A stretch of 64,000 nt of DNA from Saccharibacillus brassicae (GTDB lineage: Bacteria; Bacillota; Bacilli; Paenibacillales; Paenibacillaceae), in NCBI RefSeq assembly GCF_006542275.1, contig NZ_CP041217.1, positions 744,001 to 808,000 of the forward strand. Reading direction: 5' to 3'. The position numbers were made by a program, and so were the translations under genes. The notes beneath the pieces were generated by a model, which was given only the letters and a program-made list of their open reading frames with translations, searched no databases and was not told the DNA's origin. Every line of letters starts with the position of its first letter. Within the stretch, counting starts at the first letter, position 1. Below are positions 35,436 through 46,059 of this stretch, piece by piece.

Positions 35436-35600
35436 GGCGGCTTCGCCGACCGCAAGGGCGGACGGGCAGCGGCTCTGCCGGCTGCAAGGGCGAGAAGGCG
35501 CGGCGGCTTCGCCGACCGCAAGGGCGGATGGGCAGCGGCTCTGCCGGCTGCAAGGGCGAGAACGAACAGGAAGGCGGCGGCTTCGCCGACCGCAAGGGCA
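35436..35600. repeat. Alternating GC-rich hairpin repeats
   Basis: Three copies of a 25-base unit starting GGCGGCTTCGCC and ending GCAAGGGC (35436-35460, 35502-35526, 35576-35600) alternate with two copies of a 33-base unit containing GGGCAGCGGCTCTGCC and also ending CAAGGGCG (35461-35493, 35527-35559). Each unit folds as a short hairpin. The first-to-second spacing (66) is divisible by three but the second-to-third (74) is not, which argues against a coding repeat. Small open frames on both strands across it are not credible genes. Confidence 0.75.
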
Positions 35601-35664
35601 AAGCCGATTCGGAAGTCTGTCTTTTATATTTAAGCGCGGCTCAAAATTTTAAACGCTTTCGCGC

Positions 35665-35699
35665 AAAAAAGCGCAGGCTCTCCTATCGGGAGCTGCGCT
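35665..35699 (-). terminator. Terminator of the 58-aa membrane protein gene
   Basis: Hairpin GCGCAGCTCCC / GGAGAGCCTGCGC followed by TTTTTTGCG on the minus strand. Confidence 0.82.
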
Positions 35700-35767
35700 T
35701 GAAGGCTTAAAAGGCAGGGAATCGTGCCGAGCGGTTAACGGCTCGGAGCGCGGAGAACTTTATCGCC

Positions 35768-35944
35768 TTATGAGGCGGAGCCGATCAGATAAAAGTATCC
35801 GCACAGCGCAAAAAGCAAGGCGGCAAAGAAAAAGCTCGCCCATTCCCGCACATATATTTCCGCGGTCGGGTTAAGGGAACGAATCAGAAAATGCATACAG
35901 CCGTAACCGACTGCCGAAATCGCCAATAAAATCACAAAAATCAT
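35768..35944 (-). CDS. Small two-helix membrane protein, 58 aa (unknown)
   Basis: ATG at 35944 behind a strong RBS (GGGAGGACAACGAG) opens 58 codons, closed by TAA. The product begins MIFVILLAISAVGYGCMHF and ends CGYFYLIGSAS. Two hydrophobic helices (about 2-18 and 36-54) are joined by a short polar segment with Glu, Arg and Trp (PTAEIYVREW). It has its own terminator, which supports a real transcript. It lies between dnaJ and the repeat region on the minus strand. I recognise no family; size and topology fit small stress or transporter-associated peptides, but that is only analogy. Confidence 0.75.
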   Translation of the reverse strand: MIFVILLAISAVGYGCMHFLIRSLNPTAEIYVREWASFFFAALLFALCGYFYLIGSAS

Positions 35945-36021
35945 CTCGTTGTCCTCCCTATCGTGTTCGGTCTCTGTATGAGGAACGCGGCCTGTCGGGT
36001 CTTCCTTACGATTTTTTAAAA

Positions 36022-36052
36022 AAACAAAAAGAACCGTCCGAATGGACGGTCC
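36022..36052 (-). terminator. Terminator of the dnaK operon
   Basis: Stem GGACCGTCC / GGACGGTTC around ATTC, followed by TTTTTG and more T on the minus strand. Confidence 0.88.
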
Positions 36053-36103
36053 TTTGCTTATAAGGGATGGAGCATGCGTGTGCCGTTCCTGAGATTCCCG
36101 GAA

Positions 36104-37231
36104 TCAGTCGCCGCGGAAAGCGCGCTTCATTTTGTCGAAGAAAGACTGCTCCTGCTCGTGCGTGTTTTCGCCGCTCAAGCCGGAGAACTGGCGCAGCAGG
36201 TCTTTTTGCTCTTCGGTCAGCTTGCTTGGGGTCACGATGACCACTTTGACGTGCTGATCGCCCTGCCCGGTGCCGCGCAGGCGCGGAACGCCTTTGCCTT
36301 TGAGGCGGAAGTACGTGCCGGTCTGGGTGCCGGACGGAATCTTCAGCTTGACCTTTTCGGTCAGCGTAGGAATTTCGATCTCGTCGCCGAGAGCGGCCTG
36401 GGTGAACGTCAACGGCACTTCGCAGTAGATGTCGTCGCCTTCGCGATCGAAGAACTCGTCCGGTTTGACGCGGATGACGATATACAGGTCGCCGGCCGGG
36501 CCGCCGCGCAGGCCGCCGTCGCCTTCGCCGGTCATGCGCAGTTGAGCGCCGTCGTCCACGCCCGCCGGAACGCGGATATGCACTTTACGCTGCTTTTTCA
36601 CATGGCCGCTGCCGCTGCACGTGGAGCATTTGTCTTTGATGATCTTGCCGGTGCCGCTGCAGTTCGAGCAGGCTCTGCGGTTGACCATGCGGCCGAAAGG
36701 CGTGTTCTGCACGACTTCTTCCTGCCCGCTGCCGTGGCAGATGGTACAGACTTCCGGCTGCGTGCCCGGCTTGGCGCCGCTGCCGTGACACGTGTCGCAG
36801 CTCTCGGTGCGCGGAATCGTGATATCCAGCTCTTTGCCGAACACCGCTTCCTTGAACTCCATCGTCATCGTGTACTGCAGGTCGTTGCCCCGCTGCGGCG
36901 CGTTCGGGTTGCGGGATCTTCCGCCGCCTCCGCCGCCGAAGAACATGTCGAAGATGTCGCTGAATCCGCCGCCGCCGAAATCGCCGCCGCCCCCGCCGAA
37001 GCCCTGGCTCGGATCGTCGTGGCCGTACTGGTCGTAACGGGCCCGCTTCTGGCCGTCGCTCAATACATCGTACGCTTCCTTGACTTCCTTGAACTTCGTC
37101 TCGGCATCATCCGCTTTGTTGACGTCCGGATGATATTTGCGCGCCAGCTTGCGGTAAGCCGACTTGATGTCCTGATCGCCCGCGCCTTTTTCGATGCCGA
37201 GCACCTCGTAGTAATCGCGCTTGTCCGCCAT
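36104..37231 (-). CDS. dnaJ: Chaperone protein DnaJ
   Basis: Hsp40 co-chaperone that stimulates DnaK ATPase activity. The 375 residues contain the J-domain with HPDVNK near 36, a Gly/Phe-rich segment (about 74-115), four zinc motifs ([32 protein letters not shown], about 145-215) and the C-terminal substrate domains. RBS AAAGGAG precedes the ATG. It follows dnaK after 156 bases that contain an attenuator-like hairpin. Confidence 0.98.
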   Translation of the reverse strand: MADKRDYYEVLGIEKGAGDQDIKSAYRKLARKYHPDVNKADDAETKFKEVKEAYDVLSDGQKRARYDQYGHDDPSQGFGGGGGDFGGGGFSDIFDMFFGGGGGGRSRNPNAPQRGNDLQYTMTMEFKEAVFGKELDITIPRTESCDTCHGSGAKPGTQPEVCTICHGSGQEEVVQNTPFGRMVNRRACSNCSGTGKIIKDKCSTCSGSGHVKKQRKVHIRVPAGVDDGAQLRMTGEGDGGLRGGPAGDLYIVIRVKPDEFFDREGDDIYCEVPLTFTQAALGDEIEIPTLTEKVKLKIPSGTQTGTYFRLKGKGVPRLRGTGQGDQHVKVVIVTPSKLTEEQKDLLRQFSGLSGENTHEQEQSFFDKMKRAFRGD

Positions 37232-37276
37232 CGGTGCACTCCAACTCCTTTATGCTCATAATCTGTTTTTTCACGC

Positions 37277-37317
37277 AAAAGGGAAGTCCGGTCCGGGATG
37301 ACCCGGCCTGACCTCCC
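37277..37317 (-). terminator. Imperfect hairpin with short U-tract between dnaK and dnaJ
   Basis: Arms GGGAGGTCAGGCCGGG and CCCGGACCGGACTTCCC pair with small mismatches and are followed by TTTTGCG. It is probably a partial terminator lowering dnaJ relative to dnaK. Confidence 0.6.
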
Positions 37318-37387
37318 CAGCCGGCCCGTCCGCCCAACCGGCGGAAACGGGCTCTCGTTTATGGATCAGAATCGCCTGTAGGGGCAA

Positions 37388-39277
<1,890 letters not shown>

Positions 39278-39340
39278 TTATTCATGTCGGAACATTGGGC
39301 GTACCCATGCGCTGCGTCCAGACTTCGGACCCTACGCTCT

Positions 39341-39368
39341 ATCATAACGGTTTGGCGCGCGTTTTCAA
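39341..39368 (-). promoter_or_regulatory. Internal promoter upstream of dnaK
   Basis: TTGAAA (39363-39368), 16 bp, TATGAT (39341-39346), in the 165-base gap between grpE and dnaK. No CIRCE is present here. Confidence 0.55.
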
Positions 39369-39397
39369 ACTTGGGTGCCTTTTTGCGAAAACGCGGG

Positions 39398-39991
39398 TCA
39401 GCCGCTGACTTTCACCATGGCGGGACGAAGCACTTTGTCTTTGAGCAGATAGCCTTTTTGCAGTTCTTCGACCACGATGCCTTCTTCGTATTCGTCGCTC
39501 TCGACCGTCATGACGGCTTGATGGAATTCCGGGTTAAACGGCTGCCCGATCGTCTCCATCGCGGTCAATCCTTCGGCCAGCAGGACGTTTTCGAATTGGC
39601 GGTGGATCATCTGCACGCCCTTGACGAACGACTCGGAGCCTTCGCCTTCCGGACTCGTCTCCAGCGCGCGGCCGAAGTTGTCGATGACCGGCAGAAGTTC
39701 GGAGATCAGCTTCGACGAAGCGTATTTGCCGAGTTCTTCTTTTTCGCGGATCGTGCGCTTGCGGAAGTTATCGAAATCGGCCTGCGAACGGGCCAGGCGC
39801 TGCATATATTCTTCGGACTGCGCTGTCAGGGCCTGAACGCGCTCCTGCAGTTCGTCTGCGCTTGCGGCAGCCGGTTCGCCTGCGGCCTGCGCCTTGAACT
39901 CTTCCGTATCGTTCTCGGCTGTCTGTGCATCCTGGTGATCTTCCATGATTTCGACTTCGTGTTCCGGGTGCAGCGGTTGTTCTTTCTTCAA
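39398..39991 (-). CDS. grpE: Nucleotide exchange factor GrpE
   Basis: Exchanges ADP for ATP on DnaK. The 197 residues have an acidic, Gln/Ala-rich N-terminal tail, a long helix with LARSQADFDNFRKRTIREKEE (two stretches near 85-105), and the C-terminal beta domain ending VLRPAMVKVSG. The start is TTG behind AAGGAGG; an ATG seven bases upstream is in another frame. It lies between hrcA and dnaK in the CIRCE operon. Confidence 0.95.
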   Translation of the reverse strand: MKKEQPLHPEHEVEIMEDHQDAQTAENDTEEFKAQAAGEPAAASADELQERVQALTAQSEEYMQRLARSQADFDNFRKRTIREKEELGKYASSKLISELLPVIDNFGRALETSPEGEGSESFVKGVQMIHRQFENVLLAEGLTAMETIGQPFNPEFHQAVMTVESDEYEEGIVVEELQKGYLLKDKVLRPAMVKVSG

Positions 39992-40074
39992 GATGCATTC
40001 ACCTCCTTGTGTAGATCAAGCTTGTATGCGGCGGGCTTGCCGCCTGCACGGGTGTGACAGACTTCTATACGACG

Positions 40075-41103
40075 TTACGCTCCGTACCTGCCTCCAAGCG
40101 CACGGCTCATCGCCCGCGACAGCAGGTCGAGCGTTCCGATGACTTTGGCGTATTCCATCCGGGTCGGACCGAGAATGCCGATGGTGCCGAACGCTTCGCC
40201 GTCGAGCGAATACGTGGCCGTGATCAGGCTGCAGTTAATAAACGCCTGATGGACGTTCTCGCTGCCGATCCGCACCTGGATGCCTTTCCGCTCGGAATTC
40301 AGCAGACGCGTGAGCGTCGGCGTCTCTTCCAGCAGGTCGAGCACGGTCTTGAGCTTGCCGATGTCCCGGAATTCGGGCTGGATCAGCATGTTGGTCGTTC
40401 CGCTGAGGAACACTTTCTGGTCTTTGCCGCTCGCGAACGAATCGTCGAGCAGCTTCATCAGTTCCTCGTAGTGTTCGGCATGGCGCTGGATCTCCTGCCC
40501 GATCTCCGAGTACAGGCGCGCCTTCAACTTGTGCATCGGCACGCCGGCAAGCTTGGCGTTGAGCAGGTTCGCCGTGCGTTCCATATCGGAAGCCGACAGA
40601 CCCGGCGGGATGGACACGGTCCGGTTCTCGACTTCGCCGGTGCTCGTCACGATGATCGCGACCGCTGTCGTCTCGTTGAGCGGCAGCAGCTGGAAGTGGC
40701 GCAGCGAAGTATTGAACATTTCCGGTCCGAGCAAAATCGACGTGTAATTGGTCATCGAAGCCAGAATGGTTCCGGCATGCTGGACGACTTCTTCCACGGC
40801 GCTCAGCTTCTCCGCGGCCAACTGCTTGAACAGCTTCAGGTCTTCGGCCCGAAGCGGCTGCAGCGGAGCCAGGTGATCGACGTAATAACGATATCCTTTA
40901 TTGGAAGGAATACGCCCCGCCGACGTATGCGGCTGCTCCAGAAAACCCAACTCTTCCAGATCGGCCATTTCGTTGCGTATGGTCGCCGGACTGAACGCCA
41001 CATCGCCCCGCTTGGAGATGCTGCGGGACCCGACCGGTTCGGCCGAGCGAATGTAGTCGTCCACGATGGCGTTCAAAATCATGCTCTGACGTTCGCTTAA
41101 CAC
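40075..41103 (-). CDS. hrcA: Heat-inducible transcription repressor HrcA
   Basis: Winged-helix repressor binding CIRCE, stabilised by GroEL. The GTG at 41103 (VLSERQSMILNAIVDDYI) follows AGGAGGGG and gives 342 residues; an earlier in-frame ATG at 41169 lies inside CIRCE and is rejected. EPVGSRSISKRGDVAFSPAT near 21 is the DNA-binding region. It autoregulates the hrcA-grpE-dnaK-dnaJ operon. Confidence 0.97.
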   Translation of the reverse strand: MLSERQSMILNAIVDDYIRSAEPVGSRSISKRGDVAFSPATIRNEMADLEELGFLEQPHTSAGRIPSNKGYRYYVDHLAPLQPLRAEDLKLFKQLAAEKLSAVEEVVQHAGTILASMTNYTSILLGPEMFNTSLRHFQLLPLNETTAVAIIVTSTGEVENRTVSIPPGLSASDMERTANLLNAKLAGVPMHKLKARLYSEIGQEIQRHAEHYEELMKLLDDSFASGKDQKVFLSGTTNMLIQPEFRDIGKLKTVLDLLEETPTLTRLLNSERKGIQVRIGSENVHQAFINCSLITATYSLDGEAFGTIGILGPTRMEYAKVIGTLDLLSRAMSRALGGRYGA

Positions 41104-41153
41104 GAGATCCCCTCCTGTCCGGATCGATAAGAGCCAATCGGAACCTTCTTCCG

Positions 41154-41180
41154 TTAGCACTCTATTCAAATGAGTGCTAA
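41154..41180 (-). promoter_or_regulatory. CIRCE operator of the hrcA operon
   Basis: Perfect TTAGCACTC, 9-base spacer, GAGTGCTAA. It is the canonical HrcA-binding element, placed between the promoter and the hrcA start. Confidence 0.98.
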
Positions 41181-41190
41181 ACTCTAATAC

Positions 41191-41232
41191 AAAAATACCA
41201 AACCGGACTTGGCGTTGTCAAGTTCGGTTTGG
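41191..41232 (-). promoter_or_regulatory. hrcA promoter nested in a terminator hairpin
   Basis: TTGACA (41216-41221), 18 bp, TATTTT (41192-41197). The -35 lies in the arm and loop of a 14-bp stem CCAAACCGAACTTG / CAAGTCCGGTTTGG (41198-41232), followed by TATTTTTG. The stem looks like the terminator of the upstream GNAT gene. Confidence 0.6.
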
Positions 41233-41270
41233 CGCTTAAATGGACGTTTTTGTATTCCCGGCGGACAAAA

Positions 41271-41741
41271 TCAGCCGATGATTTTGAGCACCGCGATTTC
41301 GTCGCAGCGGTCGCGCTTCGCGCAGTGGATACAGTCGGTCCATACCTTCTCGGGAAACACGTCCATCGGCACGACGGTAAAGCCGTTTTTCACGAAAAAA
41401 GAAACTTCGTACGTCAGCGCGATGATCTTCGGAATTTGCTGCTCGATCGCAAGCTCGATCAGGCGATCGACGAGCTTCGACCCGATGCCTTTGCCTTTGT
41501 TCCCGTCCATAATGCCGAGCGAGCGGATCTCCACGAGATCCGGGCCCAGCAGGCAGAGCGAACCGCACCCGATGACTCTGCCGTCTTCTTCCGCCACGAC
41601 GAAATTGTCGATCTGGCGCCGCAGCACTTCTCTGGAGCGCGGAAGCATGATCCCCTTGCGCGCGTATTCTTCGATCATGAGATACAGCGGTTCAACATCT
41701 TCTGTATTCGCTTGTCTGCATGTCACGGTAACGGCAGGCAT
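41271..41741 (-). CDS. GNAT N-acetyltransferase, short ArgA (N-acetylglutamate synthase)-like
   Basis: The start at 41741 (MPAVTVTCRQANTEDVEPLY, RBS GGGAGG) gives 156 residues. The acetyl-CoA loop is LGIMDGNKGKGIGSKLVD (about 76-93). The C-terminus has a Cys-rich patch DCIHCAKRDRCDE (about 136-148), typical of stand-alone N-acetylglutamate synthases found in some bacteria. If so, it catalyses the first step of arginine synthesis. It is inserted between hemW and hrcA with its own promoter and terminator. A different amine acceptor cannot be excluded. Confidence 0.75.
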   Translation of the reverse strand: MPAVTVTCRQANTEDVEPLYLMIEEYARKGIMLPRSREVLRRQIDNFVVAEEDGRVIGCGSLCLLGPDLVEIRSLGIMDGNKGKGIGSKLVDRLIELAIEQQIPKIIALTYEVSFFVKNGFTVVPMDVFPEKVWTDCIHCAKRDRCDEIAVLKIIG

Positions 41742-41825
41742 AAGCCGTTCACCTCCCTGTTCATTAGGATTGTTCTGGGAATGGTTTCGTAAAAGCTTGA
41801 GGCCGGATAAGTTTTCGATTGGATA

Positions 41826-41854
41826 AATATACATCAATACGCATACTTTTTCAA
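41826..41854 (-). promoter_or_regulatory. Promoter of the GNAT gene, with a weak ARG-box-like sequence
   Basis: TTGAAA (41849-41854), 17 bp, TATATT (41826-41831). The spacer TATGCGTATTGATGTATA partly matches the ArgR/AhrC half-site pattern (about three mismatches). Confidence 0.55.
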
Positions 41855-42181
41855 CACTTTTGTCGAGAACTTTTGTTTGAATTTAAAATAAAGCCGGAAA
41901 CCGCGCTTGGCACTCTTTACCCGATGTTCGGCATCTGTAACCGTAAGCGAGCCGCCGGGGAAAGCGTTAACACCTAGAACCCGCCAAGCTTCGGCCTGCA
42001 TGCCGCTTCAGCAGCCCGGATCGTTTTTCGCCAAAAAAACGCAAAAAAGCCGCCGAGACCCGCTCGACGGCCGCCTGAAAAGCACATGTTTCCTGTTAGG
42101 CGCTTTTGCTGCACGCTTTGTACCCGCTGTGCATAAACGCGTTGTTTTCCAAGTCCGGACAACTTTCGAAGACCGACGTTA
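41855..42181. other. Intergenic region between hemW and the GNAT promoter
   Basis: Apart from the hemW terminator at 42043-42071, nothing is recognisable in this stretch: no open frame with an RBS and no conserved motif. Confidence 0.6.
42043..42071 (-). terminator. Terminator of hemW
   Basis: Stem GCCGTCGAG / CTCGGCGGC (one mismatch) followed by TTTTTTGCG on the minus strand. Confidence 0.85.
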
Positions 42182-43375
42182 TTACGCGCCTACCGTCAAA
42201 TACCCGATAAATTCGCCGAACACGTCGTTACCGAACAGGATGCCTTTTTCGCTCAGTCGGTAGCCTTCGAGATCCGTGCGGCGCTCGATCAGTCCGAGAT
42301 CCGTCATCTTTTTGAGCGGAGCCGCGAAGATCTCTTCCACCGGCACGCCGAACTGGTCGCGGAAGCGTGCGCTTTCCATGCCGTCCAGCATGCGCAGCCC
42401 GACCATCATGAAGTCTTCCATCGCTTCTTCGCGCGGCACTTCGAACTCTTCGAGTCTCGGCAGTCCGCGGCCCGCGGCTTCGTTGTACGGATTGACGCCT
42501 TTGATGTTGATATGGCGCTTGCGTCCGACGTAGCCGTGCGCGCCCGCGCCGAAGCCGTAATAATCTTCGTTTTTCCAATACGTGATATTGTGCAGGCTTT
42601 CTTTGCCCGGCTTGGCGAAATTGCTGATCTCGTACTGCTTGTAACCTGCGCCCCGCATCCGGTCCATCAGCAGCTTGTACATCGCCAGCTCGTCGTCTTC
42701 GTTCGGCAGCGGCAGCTTGTTTTTGTTGAACAGCGTATGGAACAGCGTGTTTTCTTCGACTTTGAGGCTGTAGATCGAATAATGCGGCAGGTCGAGTTCA
42801 AGCGCGCGCGTGATACTCTCGTCCAACATCGCAACCGTCTGGTTCGGCAGCCCGAACATAAGGTCGATCGACAGATTGTGCAGGCCGCTTTTGTGCGCGT
42901 TCTCCAGCGAGCGGTACACGTCGTCTGTGTTGTGAATCCGTCCGATTTCGCCGAGCAGACTGTTCTGGAACGCCTGCACGCCGAAGCTGACACGGTTCAC
43001 GCCGCCGTCTTTCATGACTTGCATCTTGTCGAGATCGGTCGTGCCGGGATTGGCTTCCATCGAAAATTCGATATTGTCGGCCCAATTCGGAAAATGCTTG
43101 CGGACCGACGCCAGGAAAAAGGCCATCTCGTCGGGCTTCAATACCGTAGGCGTACCGCCTCCGACGAAAATGGTCTTGATCACGCCCGGCGGCGTAAGCG
43201 CGACGGTCTGCTCCATTTCCCGGTCCAGCGCGCGCAAATAATCCATCACCGGCTGGTCTTTGAGGACATAAGAGTTGAAATCGCAATAGAAGCATTTGTT
43301 GGTGCAAAACGGAATATGGATATAGACGGCTTCCGGCGCTGCTGCGGCACGGTTCCGGTCGATTTCTGTAGTCAT
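42182..43375 (-). CDS. hemW: Radical-SAM heme chaperone HemW
   Basis: HemN-like radical-SAM protein that binds and delivers heme rather than oxidising coproporphyrinogen. The 397 residues start with a short tail, then YIHIPFC with cluster cysteines at 24, 28 and 31 (CTNKCFYC). Other motifs are FVGGGTPTVL near 70, SFGVQAFQNSLLGEIGR near 135 and a C-terminal HemN domain. RBS GGAGG precedes the ATG. It lies directly downstream of lepA as in B. subtilis (yqeR/hemN). Confidence 0.94.
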   Translation of the reverse strand: MTTEIDRNRAAAAPEAVYIHIPFCTNKCFYCDFNSYVLKDQPVMDYLRALDREMEQTVALTPPGVIKTIFVGGGTPTVLKPDEMAFFLASVRKHFPNWADNIEFSMEANPGTTDLDKMQVMKDGGVNRVSFGVQAFQNSLLGEIGRIHNTDDVYRSLENAHKSGLHNLSIDLMFGLPNQTVAMLDESITRALELDLPHYSIYSLKVEENTLFHTLFNKNKLPLPNEDDELAMYKLLMDRMRGAGYKQYEISNFAKPGKESLHNITYWKNEDYYGFGAGAHGYVGRKRHINIKGVNPYNEAAGRGLPRLEEFEVPREEAMEDFMMVGLRMLDGMESARFRDQFGVPVEEIFAAPLKKMTDLGLIERRTDLEGYRLSEKGILFGNDVFGEFIGYLTVGA

Positions 43376-43450
43376 GGGTGGAGCCTCCTAACTAATGGTT
43401 GGACAGATGCTATCCAATATGCCGACGCGTAAAAGCGCCTTAAATCTTCA

Positions 43451-43479
43451 AAAAGGAAAGCCGGAGTCCGGCTTTCCTT
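43451..43479 (-). terminator. Terminator of lepA
   Basis: Stem AAGGAAAGCCGG / CCGGCTTTCCTT, followed by T-run and G on the minus strand. Confidence 0.9.
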
Positions 43480-43482
43480 CTG

Positions 43483-43693
43483 CATACCCAGCGTCGAATA
43501 CTCCGCGCTGTTTTTCACTTATAAACTAAACAGCCGCATTTGGAAATCGGGAAATCCACCTTATCCGGCTTCCATCCTATTTCCCGATTCCAACGGCGGT
43601 CAAGCCCGATCCTTTTTCCCGGCCGACCGAGGCACGAACTGCCGCGCCCGAGCCGCCCTTGAACTTTCGCGCCTACTCCCCGCAAAAAGAAAA
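43483..43693. other. Gap between lepA and its terminator
   Basis: About 210 bases between the lepA stop and the terminator hairpin. I see no gene or structured element here; it is probably lepA 3' UTR. Confidence 0.5.
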
Positions 43694-45508
43694 CTACTCG
43701 TCCAGCTTCAGCACAGCCATGAACGCTTCCTGAGGCACTTCGACGTTGCCGACCTGCTTCATGCGCTTCTTGCCTTCTTTTTGCTTCTCAAGCAGCTTCC
43801 GCTTACGCGAGATGTCGCCGCCGTAACATTTGGCGAGGACGTTTTTGCGCATCGCTTTGACCGTCTCGCGCGCCACGACCTTCGTTCCGATCGAAGCCTG
43901 GATCGGCACTTCGAACATCTGCCGCGGAATCAGTTCGCGCAGCTTGGCGCAGATGATGCGTCCGCGCTGGTAGCCGCGGTCCCGGTGCACGATGAACGAC
44001 AGGGCATCGACCTGTTCGCCGTTGAGCAAAATGTCCATTTTGACGAGATTCGACTTGCGGTAGCCCGAAATTTCGTAATCGAACGAAGCGTAGCCTTTGG
44101 TGCCGGACTTCAGCTGGTCGAAGAAATCGTATACGATTTCCGACAGCGGAATCTGGTACGTCAGCGTAACGCGCGTCGTATCGAGGTATTCCATGTTGAC
44201 GAACTCGCCGCGCTTGTTCTGGCACAGTTCCATGACCGTACCGACGTAATCGTTCGGGACGATAACGGCCGCCTTGACGTAAGGTTCTTCGACATAGTCG
44301 ATCCGTCCGACTTCCGGATAGTGCGACGGGTTGTCGATCTGCATGATCGAACCGTCGGTCATGCCGATCTTGTACACCACGCTCGGTGCGGTCGTGATCA
44401 GCGCGATATCGAATTCGCGTTCGATCCGCTCTTGAATGACGTCCATATGCAGCAGGCCGAGGAATCCGCAGCGGAACCCGAAGCCGAGCGCGCTGGACGT
44501 TTCCGGCTCGAAGGTCAGCGAAGCGTCGTTGAGCTGAAGCTTTTCGAGCGCTTCGCGCAGATCGTTGTAATCCGACGATTCGATCGGGTACAGGCCGCAG
44601 AACACCATCGGATTGATCTTCCGGTAGCCCGGCATCGGTTCGGCCGTCGGATTCTTCGCGTCGGTAATCGTGTCGCCGACCTGCGTGTCGCCGACGGATT
44701 TCATGCCCGCGACCACGAAGCCTACGTCGCCGACGTTCAATTCGTCCACCATCGTCATGCGCGGCATGAAAGCGCCGACTTCGATAACTTCGAACGTTTT
44801 GCCCGAAGCCATCATCTTGATCTTGGAACCGGACCTGATCTTGCCGTCCAGTACCCGGATGTAGACGATAACGCCTTTGTACGGATCGTAGTGCGAGTCG
44901 AAGATCAGCGCTTTGAGCGGCTCGTCGGGATCGCCCGTAGGCGCCGGCACTTTGGCAACGACCTGTTCTAAAATCTCCTTGATGCCGATGCCCGCTTTGG
45001 CGGAAGCCAAAACGGCGTCGCTCGCGTCAAGGCCGATCACGTCTTCGACTTCCTGCTTCACCCGTTCGGGATCGGCGCTCGGCAGGTCGATCTTGTTGAT
45101 AACCGGCAGAATCTCCAGATTGTTGTCGAGCGCCAGGTACACGTTGGCCAGCGTCTGCGCTTCGATGCCCTGAGCGGCGTCGACGACCAGCAGCGCGCCT
45201 TCGCAGGCGGCCAGGGAACGCGAGACTTCATAAGTGAAGTCGACGTGTCCCGGCGTATCGATCAGGTTGAGCAAATACTCTTCGCCGTCATCGGCTTTGT
45301 AGGTCAGGCGTACGGCTTGAAGTTTGATCGTGATGCCGCGTTCGCGTTCGAGTTCCATCTGATCGAGCACCTGCTCCTGCATCTCGCGGGAAGTCAAAGC
45401 GCCGGTATATTCAAGAATCCGGTCGGCAAGCGTAGACTTGCCGTGGTCGATATGCGCGATAATGGAAAAGTTCCTTATCTTCTTCTGTCTTGCTGCAATG
45501 TCAGTCAT
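43694..45508 (-). CDS. lepA: Elongation factor 4 (LepA)
   Basis: Ribosome-bound GTPase that back-translocates or rescues stalled ribosomes. The 604 residues carry [14 protein letters not shown] (G1, 18-31), DTPGHVDF near 82, NKIDLP near 136, and the LepA-specific C-terminal domain with [20 protein letters not shown] (near 560-580). RBS GGAGG. It diverges from rpsT with a 228-base gap. In sporulating Bacilli gpr and spoIIP sit in this gap; here it is empty of genes. Confidence 0.98.
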   Translation of the reverse strand: MTDIAARQKKIRNFSIIAHIDHGKSTLADRILEYTGALTSREMQEQVLDQMELERERGITIKLQAVRLTYKADDGEEYLLNLIDTPGHVDFTYEVSRSLAACEGALLVVDAAQGIEAQTLANVYLALDNNLEILPVINKIDLPSADPERVKQEVEDVIGLDASDAVLASAKAGIGIKEILEQVVAKVPAPTGDPDEPLKALIFDSHYDPYKGVIVYIRVLDGKIRSGSKIKMMASGKTFEVIEVGAFMPRMTMVDELNVGDVGFVVAGMKSVGDTQVGDTITDAKNPTAEPMPGYRKINPMVFCGLYPIESSDYNDLREALEKLQLNDASLTFEPETSSALGFGFRCGFLGLLHMDVIQERIEREFDIALITTAPSVVYKIGMTDGSIMQIDNPSHYPEVGRIDYVEEPYVKAAVIVPNDYVGTVMELCQNKRGEFVNMEYLDTTRVTLTYQIPLSEIVYDFFDQLKSGTKGYASFDYEISGYRKSNLVKMDILLNGEQVDALSFIVHRDRGYQRGRIICAKLRELIPRQMFEVPIQASIGTKVVARETVKAMRKNVLAKCYGGDISRKRKLLEKQKEGKKRMKQVGNVEVPQEAFMAVLKLDE

Positions 45509-45551
45509 TCCTTACCTCCGCCTCAATTTGACAAGTCGAATCAATCCACTC

Positions 45552-45580
45552 ATTATAGCAGTTGACGATAATCCCAGCAA
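45552..45580 (-). promoter_or_regulatory. Promoter of lepA
   Basis: TTGCTG (45575-45580), 17 bp, TATAAT (45552-45557). Confidence 0.65.
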
Positions 45581-45651
45581 TCCCATGAACCGCCCAAACG
45601 GCTGTCTTTGAGACATGCGTCAAAAACAAAATGTAAAATGGCGAAGAATGG

Positions 45652-45680
45652 TTGCCTTTTTGCCTGGCTCATGGTAAGAT
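45652..45680 (+). promoter_or_regulatory. Promoter of rpsT
   Basis: TTGCCT (45652-45657), 17 bp, TAAGAT (45675-45680), about 57 bases before the start codon. Confidence 0.65.
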
Positions 45681-45736
45681 ACTTTAAGTTGTGAAACTTT
45701 CGATGTTTCGTATATGCTTTACAGGAGGTGAATGCA

Positions 45737-46012
45737 ATGCCTAATATCAAATCCGCCATCAAACGCGTGAAGACGAACGAGAAACGCCGTGCGCTTAACG
45801 CTTCGCAAAAATCCGCACTTCGCAGCGCAGTAAAAACCGCTACGACAGCACTGGAAAGCAACGATGTGGAAACTGCACAAACTGCAGTCAAGAACGCTTC
45901 GCAGAAGCTGGATAAAGCCGTAACCAAAGGCCTGATCCACAAAAACGCGGCAGCGCGCAAAAAATCCCGTCTCGCTAAAAAAGCGAACGCTCTGACAGCT
46001 GAAAAAGCCTAA
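45737..46012 (+). CDS. rpsT: 30S ribosomal protein S20
   Basis: Primary 16S rRNA-binding protein. The start [18 protein letters not shown] at 45737 follows ACAGGAGGTG; an in-frame ATG three codons earlier overlaps the RBS and is rejected. The 91 residues are Lys/Ala-rich with the C-terminal [18 protein letters not shown]. It is monocistronic, opposite in direction to its neighbours holA and lepA, with its own promoter and terminator. Confidence 0.97.
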   Translation: MPNIKSAIKRVKTNEKRRALNASQKSALRSAVKTATTALESNDVETAQTAVKNASQKLDKAVTKGLIHKNAAARKKSRLAKKANALTAEKA

Positions 46013-46059
46013 GGCAATCGCGTTTTGCGATATAATCGCTCGATACAACCTTGCTTACA

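Noticed and set aside
35436-35600. Considered as a CRISPR array
   Set aside because: Only five short units of two kinds with almost no spacers, and no cas genes in the window.
35303-35710. 135-codon plus-strand frame and two minus-strand frames across the repeat array
   Set aside because: The repeat copies shift frame within the supposed protein. Composition is Arg/Gly or Pro/Arg only, and no RBS is seen.
41101-41169. Upstream ATG for hrcA giving 22 extra residues
   Set aside because: That ATG lies inside CIRCE and has no RBS. The GTG at 41103 has AGGAGGGG and matches family N-termini.
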